Shown piece by piece: positions 36,901-50,393 of a stretch of DNA of 64,000 nt; the stretch's first letter is position 1; every line of letters starts with the position of its first letter. A model generated the notes under the pieces. The model was not told the origin of the DNA. It worked only from the letters and a program-made list of their open reading frames with translations, and did no database searches. The stretch is taken from positions 60,058,968 to 60,122,967 of the forward strand of contig OW799234.1 of NCBI GenBank assembly GCA_941918925.1, written 5' to 3'. The position numbers and the translations under genes are program-made. Origin of the DNA: Phyto melanocephala (lineage: Eukaryota; Arthropoda; Insecta; Diptera; Rhinophoridae).

Positions 36901-39900
36901 CAAAAAGTTATTTTAGTGACTTTCATACAATTAGTTTTTTGAAAAAGTTGTTCTAGACAAAAGTATATTGAAAGAAACGGGACATGAGGAAATCTAGATC
37001 ACACCTTCCTCTACTGTGTCCAATTTTCCACTTTTCGGCACATCTCTTTATTTTGACCCAATTGACCAAAAAGTTATTTCAGTGACTTTCATAAAATTAG
37101 TTTTTTTAAAAAGTTGTTCTAGAAAAAAGTATATTGAAAGAAACGTATTACGAGAAAATGTAGCCAGTACCATCCTCTATCATACCTTATGTTCCTATTT
37201 TTGGCACATCTCTTTATTTTGACCCAATTGACCATAAAGTGATTTGAGTGACACTCATACAATTAGTTTTTTTAAAAGGTTGTTCTAGAAAAAAGTATAT
37301 TGAAAGAAACGAGGTATGAGGAAATGTAGCCAGTACCATCCTCTGTTAAACGTGATTTTCCGATTTTTGGCACTTCTCTTTACTTTGACCCAATTGACCA
37401 TAAAGTGATTTCAGTGACTTTCATAAAATTAGTTTTTTTAAAAAGTTGTTCTGGAAAAAAGTATATTGAAAGAAACGGGATATGAGGAAATCTATATCAT
37501 ACCTTATTCTAACGTGTCCAATTTTCCAATTTTTGGCACATCTTTTTATTTTGACCCAACTGACCAAAAAGTTATTTCAGTGACTTTTATACAATTAGTT
37601 TTTTGAAAAAGTTGTTCTAGAAAAAAGTATATTGAAAGAAACGTGGTATGACAAATTGTAGCCAGTACCATCCTCTATCATACCTCATGTTCCCATTTTT
37701 GGCACATCTCTTTATTTTGACCCAATTGACCAAAAAGTTATTTCAGTGACTTTCATACAATTAGTTTTTTTTAAAAGTTGTTCTAGAAAAAAGTATATTG
37801 GTAGAAACGGGATATGAGGAAATTTAGCCAGTACCAAGTTCTATCATACCTAATTTTCTAAATTTTGGCACATCTCTTTAGTTTGACCCAATTGACCATA
37901 AAGTGATTTCAGTGACTTTCATAAAATTAGTTTTTTTAAAAAGTTGTTCTAGAAAAAAGTATATTGATAGAAACGGGATATGAGGAAATCTAGATTATAC
38001 CTTCCTCTACAGTGTCCAATTTTCAAATTTTTGGCATATCTCTTTGTTTTGACCCAATTGACCAATAAGTGATTTCACTGACTTTCATAAAATTAGTTTT
38101 TTTTAAAGTTGTTCTAGAAAAAAGTATATTGAAAGAAACGGGATATGAGGAAATCTAGATCATACCTTCCTCTACCGTGTCCATTTTTCCAATTTTTGGC
38201 ACATCTCTTTATTTTGACCCAATTGACCAAAAAGTTATTTGAGTGACTTTCATACAATTAGTTTTTTTAAAAAGTTGTTCTAGAAGAAAGTATATTGAAA
38301 GAAACGGGATATGAGGAAATTTAGATCATACCTTCCTCTACCGTCTCCAATTTTCAAATTTTTGGCACATCTCTTTATTTTGACCCAATTGACCAAAAAG
38401 TTATTTCAGTGACTTTCATACAATTAGTTTTTTTTTTAAAAAGTTGTTCTAGAAAAAAGTATATTGAAAGAAACGGGATATGAGGAAATCTAGGTCATAC
38501 CTTTCTCTACCGTGTCCAATTTTCCAATTTTTGGCACATCTCTTTATTTTGACCCAATTGACCAAAAAGTTATTTCAGTGACTTTCACACAATTAGTTTT
38601 TTAAAAAAGTTGTTCTAGAAAAAAGTATATTGAAAGAAACGTGGTATGAAGAAATGTAGCCAGTCCTATCCTCTGTTAAACGTGATTTTCCGATTTTCGG
38701 CACTTCTCTTTATTTTGACCCAATTGACCATAAAGTGATTTCAGTGACTTTTATACAATTAGTTTTCTTAAAAAGTTGTTCTAGAAAAAAGTATATTAAA
38801 AGAAACGGGATATGAGGATATCAAGATCATACCTCGTTCTACCGTGCCAAATTTTCCATTTTTTGGCACATCTCTTTATTTAGACCCAATTGACCAAAAA
38901 GTTATTTCAATGACTTTCATACAATTAGTTTTTTGAAAAAGTTGTTCTAGAAAAAAGTATATTGAAAGAAACGTGGTATGAGGAATGTAGCCAGTATCAT
39001 CCCCTATCATACCTCATGTTCATATTTTTGGCACATCTATTTTTTTTTTACCCAATTGACCAAAAAGTTATTTCAGTGACTTTCATACAATTAGTTTTTT
39101 TAAAAAGTTGTTTTAGAAAAAAGTATATTGAAAGAAACTTGATATGAGGAAATGTACCCAGTACTATCTTCTATTATACGTCATGTTCCGATTTTTGGCA
39201 CATCTCTTTATTTTGACCCAATTGACCAAAAAGTTATTTCAGTGACTTGTATACAATTAGTTTTTTGAAAAAGTTGTTCTAGAAAAAAGTATATTGAAAG
39301 AAACGTGGTATGAGAAAATGTAGCCAGTACCATCCTCTCTCATACCTCATGTTCCCATTTTTGGCGCATCTCTTTATTTTGACCCAATTGACCAATAAGT
39401 GATTTCAGTGACTTTCATACAATTAGTTTTTTTAAAAAGTTGTTCTAGAAAAAAGTATATTGAAAGAAACGTGGTATGAGAAAATGTAGCCAGTACCATC
39501 CTCTATCATACCTCATGTTCCGATTTTTGGCACATCTATTTATTTTGACCCAATTGACCAAAAAGTTATTTCAGTGACTTTCATACAATTAGTTTTTTGA
39601 AAAAGTGTTCTAGAAAGAAGTATATTGAAAGAAACGTGGTATGAGCAAATGTAGCCAGTACCATCTTCTATTATACTTCATTTTCTGATTTTTGGCACAT
39701 CTCTTTATTTTGACCCAATTGACCAAAAAGTTATTTCAGTGACTTTCATACAATTCGTTTTTTTTAAAAAGTTGTTCTAGAAAAAATTATATTGAAAGAA
39801 ACGGGATATGAGGAAATCTAGATCATACCTTCCCCTACCGTGTCCAATTTTCCACTTTTCGGCACATCTCTTTATTTTGACCCAATTGACCAAAAAGTGA

Positions 39901-42900
39901 CTTTCATACAATTAGTTTTTTGAAAAAGTTGTTCTAGAAAAAAATATATTGAAAGAAACGTGGTATGACAAAATGTAGCCAGTACCATCCTCTATCATAC
40001 CTCATGTTCCCATTTGAGGTATGAGAAAATGTAGCTAGTACCATCCTCTATCATACCTCATGTTCCTATTTTTGGCACATCTCTTTATTTTGACCCAATT
40101 GACCAAAAAGTTATTTCAGTGACTTTCATACAATTAGTTTTTTGAAAAAGTTGTTCTAGACAAAAGTATATTGAAAGAAACGTGGTAAGAGAAAATGTAG
40201 CCAGTACCATCCTCTATCACACCTCATGTTCCCATTTTTGGCACATCTCTTTATTTTGACCCAATTGACCATAAAGTGATTTCAGTGACTTTCATAAAAT
40301 TAGTTTTTTTAAAAAGTTTTTCTAGAAAAAAGTATATTGAAAGAAACGGGACATGAGGAAATCTAGATCACACCTTCCTCTACTGTGTCCAATTTTCCAC
40401 TTTTCGGCACATCTCTTTATTTTGACCCAATTGACCAAAAAGTTATTTCAGTGACTTTCATAAAATTAGTTTTTTTAAAAAGTTGTTCTAGAAAAAAGTA
40501 TATTGAAAGAAACGTATTATGAGAAAATGTAGCCAGTACCATCCTCTATCATACCTCATGTTCCTATTTTTAGCACATCTCTTTATTTTGACCCAATTGA
40601 CCATAAAGTGATTTGAGTGACTCTCATACAATTAGTTTTTTTAAAAGGTTGTTCTAGAAAAAAGTATATTGAAAGAAACGAGGTAGGAGGAAATGTAGCC
40701 AGTACCATCTTCTGTTAAACGTGATTTTCCGATTTTTGGCACTTCTCTTTATTTTGACCCAATTGACCATAAAGTGATTTCAGTGACTTTCATAAAATTA
40801 GTTTTTTTAAAAAGTTGTTCTGGAAAAAAGTATATTGAAAGAAACGGGATATGAGGAAATCTAGACCATACCTTATTCTAACGTGTCCAATTTTCCAATT
40901 TTTGGCACATCTTTTTATTTTGACCCAACTGACCAAAAAGTTATTTCAGTGACTTTTATACAATTAGTTTTTTGAAAAAGTTGTTTTAGAAAAAAGTATA
41001 TTGAAAGAAACGTGGTATGACAAAATGTAGCCAGTACCATCCTCTATCATACCTCATGTTCCCATTTTTGGCACATCTCTTTATTTTGACCCAATTGACC
41101 AAAAAGTTATTTCAGTGACTTTCATACAATTAGTTTTTTTAAAAAGTTGTTCTAGAAAAAAGTATATTGGTAGAAACGGGATATGAGGAAATTTAGCCAG
41201 TATCAAGTTCTATCATACCTCATTTTCTAAATTTTGGCACATCTCTTTAGTTTGACCCAATTGACCATAAAGTGATTTCAGTGACTTTCATAAAATTAGT
41301 TTTTTTAAAAAGTTGTTCTAGAAAAAAGTATATTGATAGAAACGGGATATGAGGAAATCTAGATCATACCTTCCTCTACCGTGTCCATTTTTTAAATTTT
41401 TGGCACATCTCTTTGTTTTGACCCAATTGACCAATAAGTGATTTCACTGACTTTCATAAAATTAGTTTTTTTTAAAGTTGTTCTAGAAAAAAGTATATTG
41501 AAAAAAACGGGATATAAGGCAATCTAGATCATACCTTCCTCTACCGTGTCCATTTTTCCAATTTTTGGCACATCTCTTTATTTTGACCCAATTGACCAAA
41601 AAGTTATTTGAGTGACTTTCATACAATTAGTTTTTTTAAAAAGTTGTTCTAGAAAAAAGTATATTGAAAGAAACGGGATATGAGGAAATCTAGATCATAC
41701 CTTCCTCTACCGTCTCCAATTTTCAAATTTTTGGCACATCTCTTTATTTTGACCCAATTGACCAAAAAGTTATTTCAGTGACTTTCATACAATTAGTTTT
41801 TTTTTTAAAAAACTGTTCTAGAAAAAAGTATATTGAAAGAAACGGGATATGAGGAAATCTAGATCATACCTTCCTCTACCGTGTCCAATTTTCCAATTTT
41901 TGGCACATCTCTTTATTTTGACCCAATTGACCAAAAAGTTATTTCAGTGACTTTCACACAATTAGTTTTTTAAAAAAGTTGTTCTAGAAAAAAGTATATT
42001 GAAAAAAACGTGGTATAAAGAAATGTAGCCAGTACTATCCTCTGTTAAACGTGATTTTCCGATTTTCGGCATTTCTCTTTATTTTGACCCAATTGACCAT
42101 AAAGTGATTTCAGTGACTTTTATACAATTAGTTTTCTTAAAAAGTTGTTCTAGAAAAAAGTATATTAAAAGAAACGGGATATGAGGATATCAAGATCATA
42201 CCTTGTTCTACCGTGGCAAATTTTCCAATTTTTGGCACATCTCTTTATTTAGACCCAATTGACCAAAAAGTTATTTCAATGACTTTCATACAATTAATTT
42301 TTTGAAAAAGTTGTTCTAGAAAAAAGTATATTGAAAGAAACGAGGTATGAGGAAATGTAGCCAGTACCATCTTCTGTTAAACGTGATTTTCCGATTGTTG
42401 GCACTTCTCTTTATTTTGACCCAATTGACCATAAAGTGATTTCAGTGACTTTCATAAAATTAGTTTTTTTAAAAAGTTGTTCTGGAAAAAAGTATATTGA
42501 AAGAAACGGGATATGAGGAAATCTAGATCTACCTTATTCTAACGTGTCCAATTTTCCAATTTTTGGCACATCTCTTTATTTTGACCCAACTGACCAAAAA
42601 GTTATTTCAGTGACTTTTATACAATTAGTTTTTTGAAAAAGTTGTTATAGAAAAAAGTATATTGAAAGAAACGCGGTACGACAAAATGTAGCCAGTACCA
42701 TCCTCTATCATACCTCATGTTCCCATTTTTGGCACATCTCTTTATTTTGACCCAATTGACCAAAAGGTTATTTCAGTGACTTTCATACAATTAGTTTTTT
42801 TAAAAAGTTGTTCTAGAAAAAAGTATATTGGTAGAAACGGGATATGAGGAAATTTAGCCAGTACCAAGTTCTATCATACCTCATTTTATAAATTTTGGCA

Positions 42901-45900
42901 CATCTCTTTAGTTTGACCCAATTGACCATAAAGTGATTTCAGTGACTTTCATAAAATTAGTTTTTTTAAAAAGTTGTTCTAGAAAAAAGTATATTGATAG
43001 AAACGGGATATAAGGAAATCTAGATCATACCTTCCTCTACCGTGTCCAATTTTCAAATTTTTGACACATCTCTTGTTTTAACCCAATTGACCAATAAGTG
43101 ATTTCACTGACTTTCATAAAATTAGTTTTTTTTAAAGTTGTTCTAGAAAAAAGTATATTGAAAGAAACGGGATATGAGGAAATCTAGATCATACCTTCCT
43201 CTACCGTGTCCATTTTCCCAATTTTTGGCACATCTCTTTATTTTGACCCAATTGACCAAAAAGTTATTTGAGTGACTTTCATACAATTAGTTTTTTTAAA
43301 AAGTTGTTCTAGAAAAAAGTATATTGAAAGAAACGGGATATGAGGAAATGTAGCCAGTACTATCCTCTGTTAAACGTGATTTTCCGATTTTACGCACTTC
43401 TCTTTATTTTGACCCAATTGACCATAAAGTGATTTCAGTGACTTTTATACAATTAGTTTTCTTAAAAAGTTGTTCTAGAAAAAAGTATATTAAAAGAAAC
43501 GGGATATGAGGATATCAAGATCATACCTTGTTCTACCGTGTCAAATTTTCCAATTTTTGGCACATCTCTTTGTTTTGACCCAATTGACCAAAAAGTTATT
43601 TCAGTGACTTTCATACAATTAGTTTTTTGAAAAAGTTGTTCTAGAAAAAAGTATATTGAAAGAAACATGGTATGAGGAAATGTAGCCAGTATCATCCCCT
43701 ATCATACCTTTTGTTCCCATTTTTGGCACATCTATTTTTTTTGACCCAATTGACCAAAAAGTTATTTCAGTGACTTTCATACAATTAGTTTTTTTAAAAA
43801 GTTGTTTTAGAAAAAAGTATATTGAAAGAAACTTGATATGAAGAAATGTACCCAGTACCATCTTCTATTATACGTCATGTTCTGATTTTTGGCACATCTC
43901 TTTATTTTGACCCAATTGACCTAAAAGTTATTTCAGTGACTTTTATACAATTAGTTTTTTGAAAAAGTTGTTCTAGAAAAAAGTATATTGAAAGAAACGT
44001 GGTATGAGAAAATGTAGCCAGTACCATCCTCTCTCATAACTCATGTTCTCATTTTTGGCGCATCTCTTTATTTTGACCCAATTGACCAATAAGTGATTTC
44101 AGTGACTTTCATACAATTAGTTTTTTTAAAAAGTTGTTCTAGAAAAAAGTATATTGAAAGAAACGTGGTATGAGAAAATGTAGCCAGTACCATCCTCTAT
44201 CATACCTCATGTTCCGATTTTTGGAACATCTATTTATTTTGACCCAATTGACCAAAAAGTTATTTCAGTGACTTTCATACAATAAGTTTTTTGAAAAAGT
44301 GTTCTAGAAAAAAGTATATTGAAAGAAACGTGGTATGAGCAAATGTAGCCAGTACCATCTTCTATTATACTTCATTTTCTGATTTTTGGCACATCTCTTT
44401 ATTTTGACCCAATTGACCAAAAAGTTATTTCAGTGACTTTCATACAATTAGTTTTTTTTAAAAAGTTGTTCTAGAAAAAATTATATTGAAAGAAACGGGA
44501 TATGAGGAAATCTAGATCATACCTTCCTCTACCGTGTCCAATTTTCCAATTTTTGGCACATCTCTTTATTTTGACCCAATTGACCAATAAGTGATTTCAG
44601 TGACTTTCATAAAATTAGTTTTTTTAAAAAGTTGTTCTAGAAAAAAGTATATTGAAAGAAACGGGATATGAGGAAATCTAGATCATACCTTCCCCTACCG
44701 TGTCCAATTTTCCACTTTTCGGCACATCTCTTTATTTTGACCCAATTGACCAAAAAGTGACTTTCATACAATTAGTTTTTTGAAAAAGTTGTTCTAGAAA
44801 AAAATATATTGAAATAAACGTGGTATGACAAAATGTAGACAGTACCATCCTCTATCATACCTCATGTTCCCATTTGAGGTATGAGAAAATGTAGCCAGTA
44901 CCATCCTCTATCATACCTCATGTTCCTATTTTTGGCACATCTCTTTATTTTGACCCAATTGACCAAAAAGTTATTTCAGTGACTTTCATACAATTAGTTT
45001 TTTGAAAAAGTTGTTCTAGAAAAAATTATATTGAAAGAAACGGGATACGAGGAAATCTAGATCATACCTTCCTCTACCGTGTCCAATTTTCCAATTTTTG
45101 GCACATCTCTTTATTTTGACCCAATTGACCAATAAGTGATTTCAGTGACTTTCATAAAATTAGTTTTTTTAAAAAGTTGTTCTAGAAAGAAGTATATTGA
45201 AAGAAACGGGATATGAGGAAATCTAGATCACACCTTCCTCTACTGTGTCCAATTTTCCACTTTTCGGCACATCTCTTTATTTTGACCCAATTGACCAAAA
45301 AGTGACTTTCATCAATTAGTTTTTGGAAAAAGTTGTTCTAGAAAAAAATATATTGAAAGAAACGTGGTATGACAAAATGTAGCCAGTACCATCCTCTATC
45401 ATACCTCATGTTCCCATTTGAGGTATGAGAAAATGTAGCCAGTACCATCCTCTATCATACCTCATGTTCCTATTTTTGGCACATCTCTTTATTTTGACCC
45501 AATTGACCAAAAAGTTATTTCAGTGACTTTCATACAATTAGTTTTTTGAAAAAGTTGTTCTAAGCAAAAGTATATTGAAAGAAACGTGGTAAGAGAAAAT
45601 GTAGCCAGTACCATCCTCTATCAGACCTCATGTTCCCATTTTTGGCACATCTCTTTATTTTGACCCAATTGACCATAAAGTGATTTCAGTGACTTTCATA
45701 AAATTAGTTTTTTTAAAAAGTTGTTCTACAAAGAAGTATATAGTATATATACCGTGTCCAATTTTCCAATTTTTGGCACATCTCTTTATTTTGACCCAAT
45801 TGACCAATAAGTGATTTCAGTGACTTTCATAATATTAGTTTTTTTAAAAAGTTGTTCTAGAAAGAAGTATATTGAAAGAAACGGGATATGAGGAAATCTA

Positions 45901-48544
45901 GATCACACCTTCCTCTACTGTGTCCAATTTTCCACTTTTCGGCACATCTCTTTATTTTGACCCAATTGACCAAAAAGTGACTTTCATCAATTAGTTTTTG
46001 GAAAAAGTTGTTCTAGAAAAAAATATATTGAAAGAAACGTGGTATGACAAAATGTAGCCAGTACCATCCTCTATCATACCTCATGTTCCCATTTGAGGTA
46101 TGAGAAAATGTAGCCAGTACCATCCTCTATCATACCTCATGTTCCTATTTTTGGCACATCTCTTTATTTTGACCCAATTGACCAAAAAGTTATTTCAGTG
46201 ACTTTCATACAATTAGTTTTTTGAAAAAGTTGTTCTAAGCAAAAGTATATTGAAAGAAACGTGGTAAGAGAAAATGTAGCCAGTACCATCCTCTATCAGA
46301 CCTCATGTTCCCATTTTTGGCACATCTCTTTATTTTGACCCAATTGACCATAAAGTGATTTCAGTGACTTTCATAAAATTAGTTTTTTTAAAAAGTTGTT
46401 CTACAAAGAAGTATATTGAAAGAAACGGGATATGAGGAAATCTAGATCACACCTTCCTCTACTGTGTCCAATTTTCCACTTTTTGGCACATCTCTTTATT
46501 TTGACCCAATTGACCAAAAAGTTATTTCAGTGACTTTCATAAAATTAGTTTTTTTAAAAAGTTGTTCTAGAAAAAAGTATATTGAAAGAAACGTATTATG
46601 AGAAAATGTAGCCAGTACCATCCTCTATCATACCTCATGTTCCTATTTTTGGCACATCTCTTTATTTTGACCCAATTGACCATAAAGTGATTTGAGTGAC
46701 TCTCATACAATTAGTTTTTTTAAAAGGTTGTTCTAGAAAAAAGTATATTGAAAGAAACGAGGTATGAGGAAATGTAGCCAGTACCATCTTCTGTTAAACG
46801 TGATTTTCCGATTTTTGGCACTTCTCTTTATTTTGACCCAATTGACCATAAAGTGATTTCAGTGACTTTCATAAAATTAGTTTTTTTAAAAAGTTGTTCT
46901 GGAAAAAAGTATATTGAAAGAAACGGGATATGAGGAAATCTAGATCATACCTTATTCTAACGTGTCCAATTTTCCAATTTTTGGCACATCTCTTTATTTT
47001 GACCCAACTGACCAAAAAGTTATTTCAGTGACTTTTATACAATTAGTTTTTTTAAAAAGTTGTTCTAGAAAAAAGTATATTGAAAGAAACGTGGTATGAC
47101 AAAATGTAGCCAGTACCATCCTCTATCATACCTCATGTTCCCATTTTTGGCACATCTCTTTATTTTGACCCAATTGACCTAAAAGTTATTTCAGTGACTT
47201 TCATACAATTAGTTTTTTTAAAAAGTTGTTCTAGAAAAAAGTATATTGGTAGAAACGGGTTATGAGGAAATTTAGCCAGTACAAAGTTCTATCATACCTC
47301 ATTTTCTAAATTTTGGCACATCTCTTTAGTTTGACCCAATTGACCATAAAGTGATTTCAGTGACTTTCATAAAATTAGTTTTTTTAAAAAGTTGTTCTAG
47401 AAAAAAGTATATTGATAGAAACGGGATATGAGGAAATCTAGATCATACCTTCCTCTACCGTGTCCAATTTTCAAATTTTTGGCACATCTCTTTGTTTTGA
47501 CCCAATTGACCAATAAGTGATTTCACTGACTTTCATAAAATTAGTTTTTTTTAAAGTTGTTCTAGAAAAAAGTATATTGAAAGAAACGGGATATGAGGAA
47601 ATCTAGATCATACCTTCCTCTACCGTGTCCATTTTTTCAATTTTTGGCACATCTCTTTATTTTGACCCAATTGACCAAAAAGTTATTTGAGTGACTTTCA
47701 TACAATTAGTTTTTTTAAAAAGTTGTTCTAGAAAAAAGTATATTGAAAGAAACGGGATATGAGGAAATGTAGCCAGTACTATCCTCTGTTAAACGTGATT
47801 TTCCGATTTTTGGCACTTCTCTTTATTTTGACCCAATTGACCATAAAGTGATTTCAGTGACTTTCATAAAATTAGTTTTTTTAAAAAGTTGTTCTGGAAA
47901 AAAGTATATTGAAAGAAACGGGATACGAGGAAATCTAGATCATACCTTATTCTAACGTGTCCAATTTTCCAATTTTTGGCACATCTCTTTGTTTTGACCC
48001 AACTGACCAAAAAGTTATTTCAGTGACTTTTATACAATTAGTTTTTTTAAAAAGTTGTTCTAGAAAAAAGTATATTGAAAGAAACGTGGTATGACAAAAT
48101 GTAGCCAGTACCATCCTCTATCATACCTCATGTTCCCATTTTTGGCACATCTCTTTATTTTGACCCAATTGACCAAAAAGTTATTTCAGTGACTTTCATA
48201 CAATTAGTTTTTTTTAAAAAGTTGTTCTAGAAAAAAGTATATTGGTAGAAACGGGATATGAGGAAATTTAGCCAGTACAAAGTTCTATCATACCTCATTT
48301 TCTAAATTTTGGCACATCTCTTTGGTTTGACCCAATTGACCATAAAGTGATTTCAGTGACTTTCATAAAATTAGTTTTTTTAAAAAGTTGTTCTAGAAAA
48401 AAGTATATTGATAGAAACGGGATATGAGGAAATCTAGATCATACCTTCCTCTACCGTGTCCAATTTTCAAATTTTTGGCACATCTCTTTGTTTTGACCCA
48501 ATTGACCAATAAGTGATTTCACTGACTTTCATAAAATTAGTTTT
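30926..48544 (-). repeat. Satellite array, about 166-bp monomers, reverse orientation (proximal part)
   Basis: The monomer is the same as in the left domain but reverse-complemented: CATCTCTTTATTTTGACCCA, then GTGACTTTCATACAATTAG, TTGTTCTAGAAAAAAGTATA and the variable block. By length divided by period there are about 106 monomers. The variable-block mix differs from the left domain. A CTGTTAAACGTGATTTTCCG type (for example 32648, 37343, 40702, 43369) and a TTGGTAGAAACGGGATATGAG type (about 37799, 41168, 42828) appear here and not on the left, by my reading. Irregular joints include 36811, 40014, 44874, 45418, 46093 and a TA-rich joint at 45730-45755. No genes are present. Confidence 0.97.
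30943..31159 (-). repeat. Right arm of 217-bp inverted repeat flanking the orientation switch
   Basis: This arm is the perfect reverse complement of 30224-30440. The 502-bp spacer between the arms is made of about three forward-orientation monomers and ends at the switch point. Beyond the arm the sequences differ, although a close relative of the next left monomer (GTGCCGAAAAGTGAAAAATT) occurs reverse-complemented near 31657-31684. Confidence 0.93.
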
Positions 48545-48547
48545 GTT

Positions 48548-48560
48548 TATACCCTTCACA
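48548..48560 (+). repeat. 5' subterminal inverted repeat of the DINE-1-like element
   Basis: TATACCCTTCACA here is the exact reverse complement of TGTGAAGGGTATA at 49319-49331 and 50394-50406. A second inverted partial copy (AAAAAGGGTATATA) follows within 20 nt, so the 5' end can itself fold into a hairpin. Confidence 0.85.
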
Positions 48561-48680
48561 CAGTGAAAAAGGGTATATATAGGTTTGTCATTCCGTGTGA
48601 AATTTCTACAATTTTCATTTCCGACCCCATAAAGTATATATTTTCTGAAAGCTTATGAATAGGGAAGTCGATTAAGCCCT

Positions 48681-48718
48681 GTCAGTCTGTCCGTCTGTCC
48701 GTCTGACCGTCTGTCCGT
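48681..48718 (+). repeat. (GTCY)n proto-microsatellite within the DINE-1-like element
   Basis: A run of GTCT/GTCC tetramers with one GACC interruption follows a TA-rich stretch. A TA-rich tract and a GTCY tract flanking a short conserved core are the defining features I recall for mini-me elements of flies. Confidence 0.8.
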
Positions 48719-48966
48719 GTGTATGTTGAAATCAACTTTTTGAAGCCCCCCGACATAGGTTGGACCCGGGTAAGATATTAAAATATCAGAAATATTCGGG
48801 AGTAGATCGCTATTGAAAATCAGAAACATTGGTACATAAACAACTGAGATATGAGCAAAAACCCACGACCACCTCGATTTTTTTTTCACAAAAACAACAT
48901 TACAACAACAACATACATACATACAAATGTGTATACTGGTTAGAGAAAACGTGGCATCGAATCCCA

Positions 48967-49240
48967 ACTGAGCCAAAAAAAATTTTTTTTTAATTTTTTA
49001 AAAAATTTTTTTTTAATTTTTTAAAAATTTTTTTTTTAATTTTTTTTTTATTTTTTATTTAATATATTATTTATATTTTTATTATTTTTTTTAATTTTTT
49101 TTTTTATTTTTTTTTTGTTTTATATATGTATATTATATATATAATAATTTTTTTTTTTAAATTTTTTTTTTTAATTTTTTTTTTAAATTTTTAAAAAAAT
49201 TTTTTTTTAAAATTTTTTTTTTAAATTTTTTTTTTTCGTT
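48967..49240. repeat. A/T homopolymer-rich low-complexity tract
   Basis: The tract consists of alternating runs of T and A with almost no other bases. A shorter relative lies at 49407-49545 and another at 50202-50265, as expected from the 3'-half duplication of the element. It is non-coding, and assembly here may be unreliable. Confidence 0.85.
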
Positions 49241-49318
49241 TTTTTAACATACATACGTGTACGTATTTCATATGGGATGAATGGTGATACAAGCAACTGT
49301 TATTGCATGACTACACGT

Positions 49319-49371
49319 TGTGAAGGGTATATAAGATTCGGCATGGCCGAATATAGCACTTTTACTTGTTT
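49319..49371 (+). other. First 3' terminus of the DINE-1-like element with hairpin
   Basis: The segment holds the 3' subterminal repeat TGTGAAGGGTATA, the hairpin TTCGGCATGGCCGAA at 49337-49351 (6-bp stem, 3-nt loop), and the end TTTTACTTGTTT. The element then restarts from its middle instead of returning to satellite. Confidence 0.8.
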
Positions 49372-49558
49372 AAAGTAACCGTGGCATTGAATCCCAGCTG
49401 ACCCAAAAAAAAAAAATTTTTTTATATTTTTTTAAAATTTTTTTAAAATTTTTTTTTTTATTTTTTATTTAATATATTATTTATATTTTTATTATATTTT
49501 TTTAAATTTTTTTTTTTTTTTAAATTTTTTTTTATTTTTTTTTTGTTTTATATATATT

Positions 49559-50133
49559 ACTAACCAAACCCGGCGCGCGTTGCTACGCCCCTTAATGAAT
49601 CGAAATGCATTCTGAACTTAAATTGAATATCAAGTGCAAAAGCCTAAATATTATAATTTTTTTTATGGGCGTGGCATTGCCCACTTTTCTAATCACGAAA
49701 TTATTAAGTCATGACAGCTCGATATGTGTGCAAAGTTTCAGAAAAATCGGTCTGGTGCAAGTACCTCAAAATTATAACCTTTTTTTTATGGGCGTGGCCC
49801 TGCCCACTTTTCTAACTACGAAATTATATGGTTATGACAGCTTAGTATGTGTGCAAAGTTTCAGAAAAATCGGTCCAGTGCAAGTACCTCAAAATTAAAA
49901 ATTTTTTAGGGGCTTGGCCCCGCCCACTTTTCTTATCACAAAATTATTTAGTCATGACAGCAAAATATGTGTGCAAAGTTTCAGAAAAATCGGTCTAGTG
50001 CAAGTAGCTAAAACTGATAACTAATTTTTATGGGCGTGGCCCCGCCCACTTTTTTCCACCCATAAACACTCCCTGGTATGTGTACAACAACTTGCCAAAG
50101 TCCGATTGGTTTTACAGTTTCGGAGTCTATAAC

Positions 50134-50167
<34 letters not shown>

Positions 50168-50178
50168 AGTTTCCCTTT
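49559..50178. mobile_element. Unclassified repeat nested in the second 3' half, with four ~122-bp internal repeats
   Basis: The first 3' half reads from TTGTTTTATATAT straight into a TA-rich tract. In the second, an insert starting CTAACCAAACCCGGCGCGCG and ending AGAGAGTTTCCC sits between TA-rich flanks. Inside, four units start at about 49665, 49788, 49909 and 50031, the fourth diverging. Each has TGGGCGTGGC...GCCCACTTTTCT; the first three also have a CATGACAGC-like stretch, TGTGTGCAAAGTTTCAG and AAAAATCGGTC. In the fourth unit TGGGCG and CGCCCA form an inverted repeat. A 97-codon frame at 49605-49898 is just the repeat read through. I cannot name the family. Similar GGGCGTGGC repeats are common in flies, sometimes within the same composite elements, so a central repeat region of the host element is the alternative. 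Confidence 0.6.
50136..50164. repeat. (CA)n microsatellite
   Basis: About 14 CA dinucleotides are followed by a short GA run near the right end of the nested repeat. It is likely length-polymorphic. Confidence 0.95.
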
Positions 50179-50393
50179 TATATATATAGACATATAGATA
50201 TATATAATAATTTTTTTTTTTAATTTTTTTTTAAATTTTTTTTTTTATTTTTTATTTTGTTTTTTTAACATACATACGTGAATTTATAATTTTACAATTG
50301 GATGTTTTTATACATGTATGTTTTTATATGAATGTACGTATTTCATATGGGATGAATGGTGACACAAACTACTGTTATTGCATGACTACACGT

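Noticed and set aside
7388..43861. Recurring open frames of about 61-107 codons, minus strand left of 30.9 kb and plus strand right of it, with similar peptides containing FGTSLYFDPIDQKV
   Set aside because: Each spans slightly more than one monomer. The period of 166 bp is not a multiple of three, so the frame rotates between monomers. Strand follows satellite orientation, and indels and stops are common. They are by-products of the repeat, with no sign of coding selection that I can see.
48653..48976. 107-codon minus-strand frame over the (GTCY)n tract
   Set aside because: It translates the microsatellite and low-complexity part of a non-autonomous element; no domain is present.
49605..49898. 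97-codon frame within the nested repeat
   Set aside because: It is a direct translation of the ~122-bp tandem units and has no recognisable domain.
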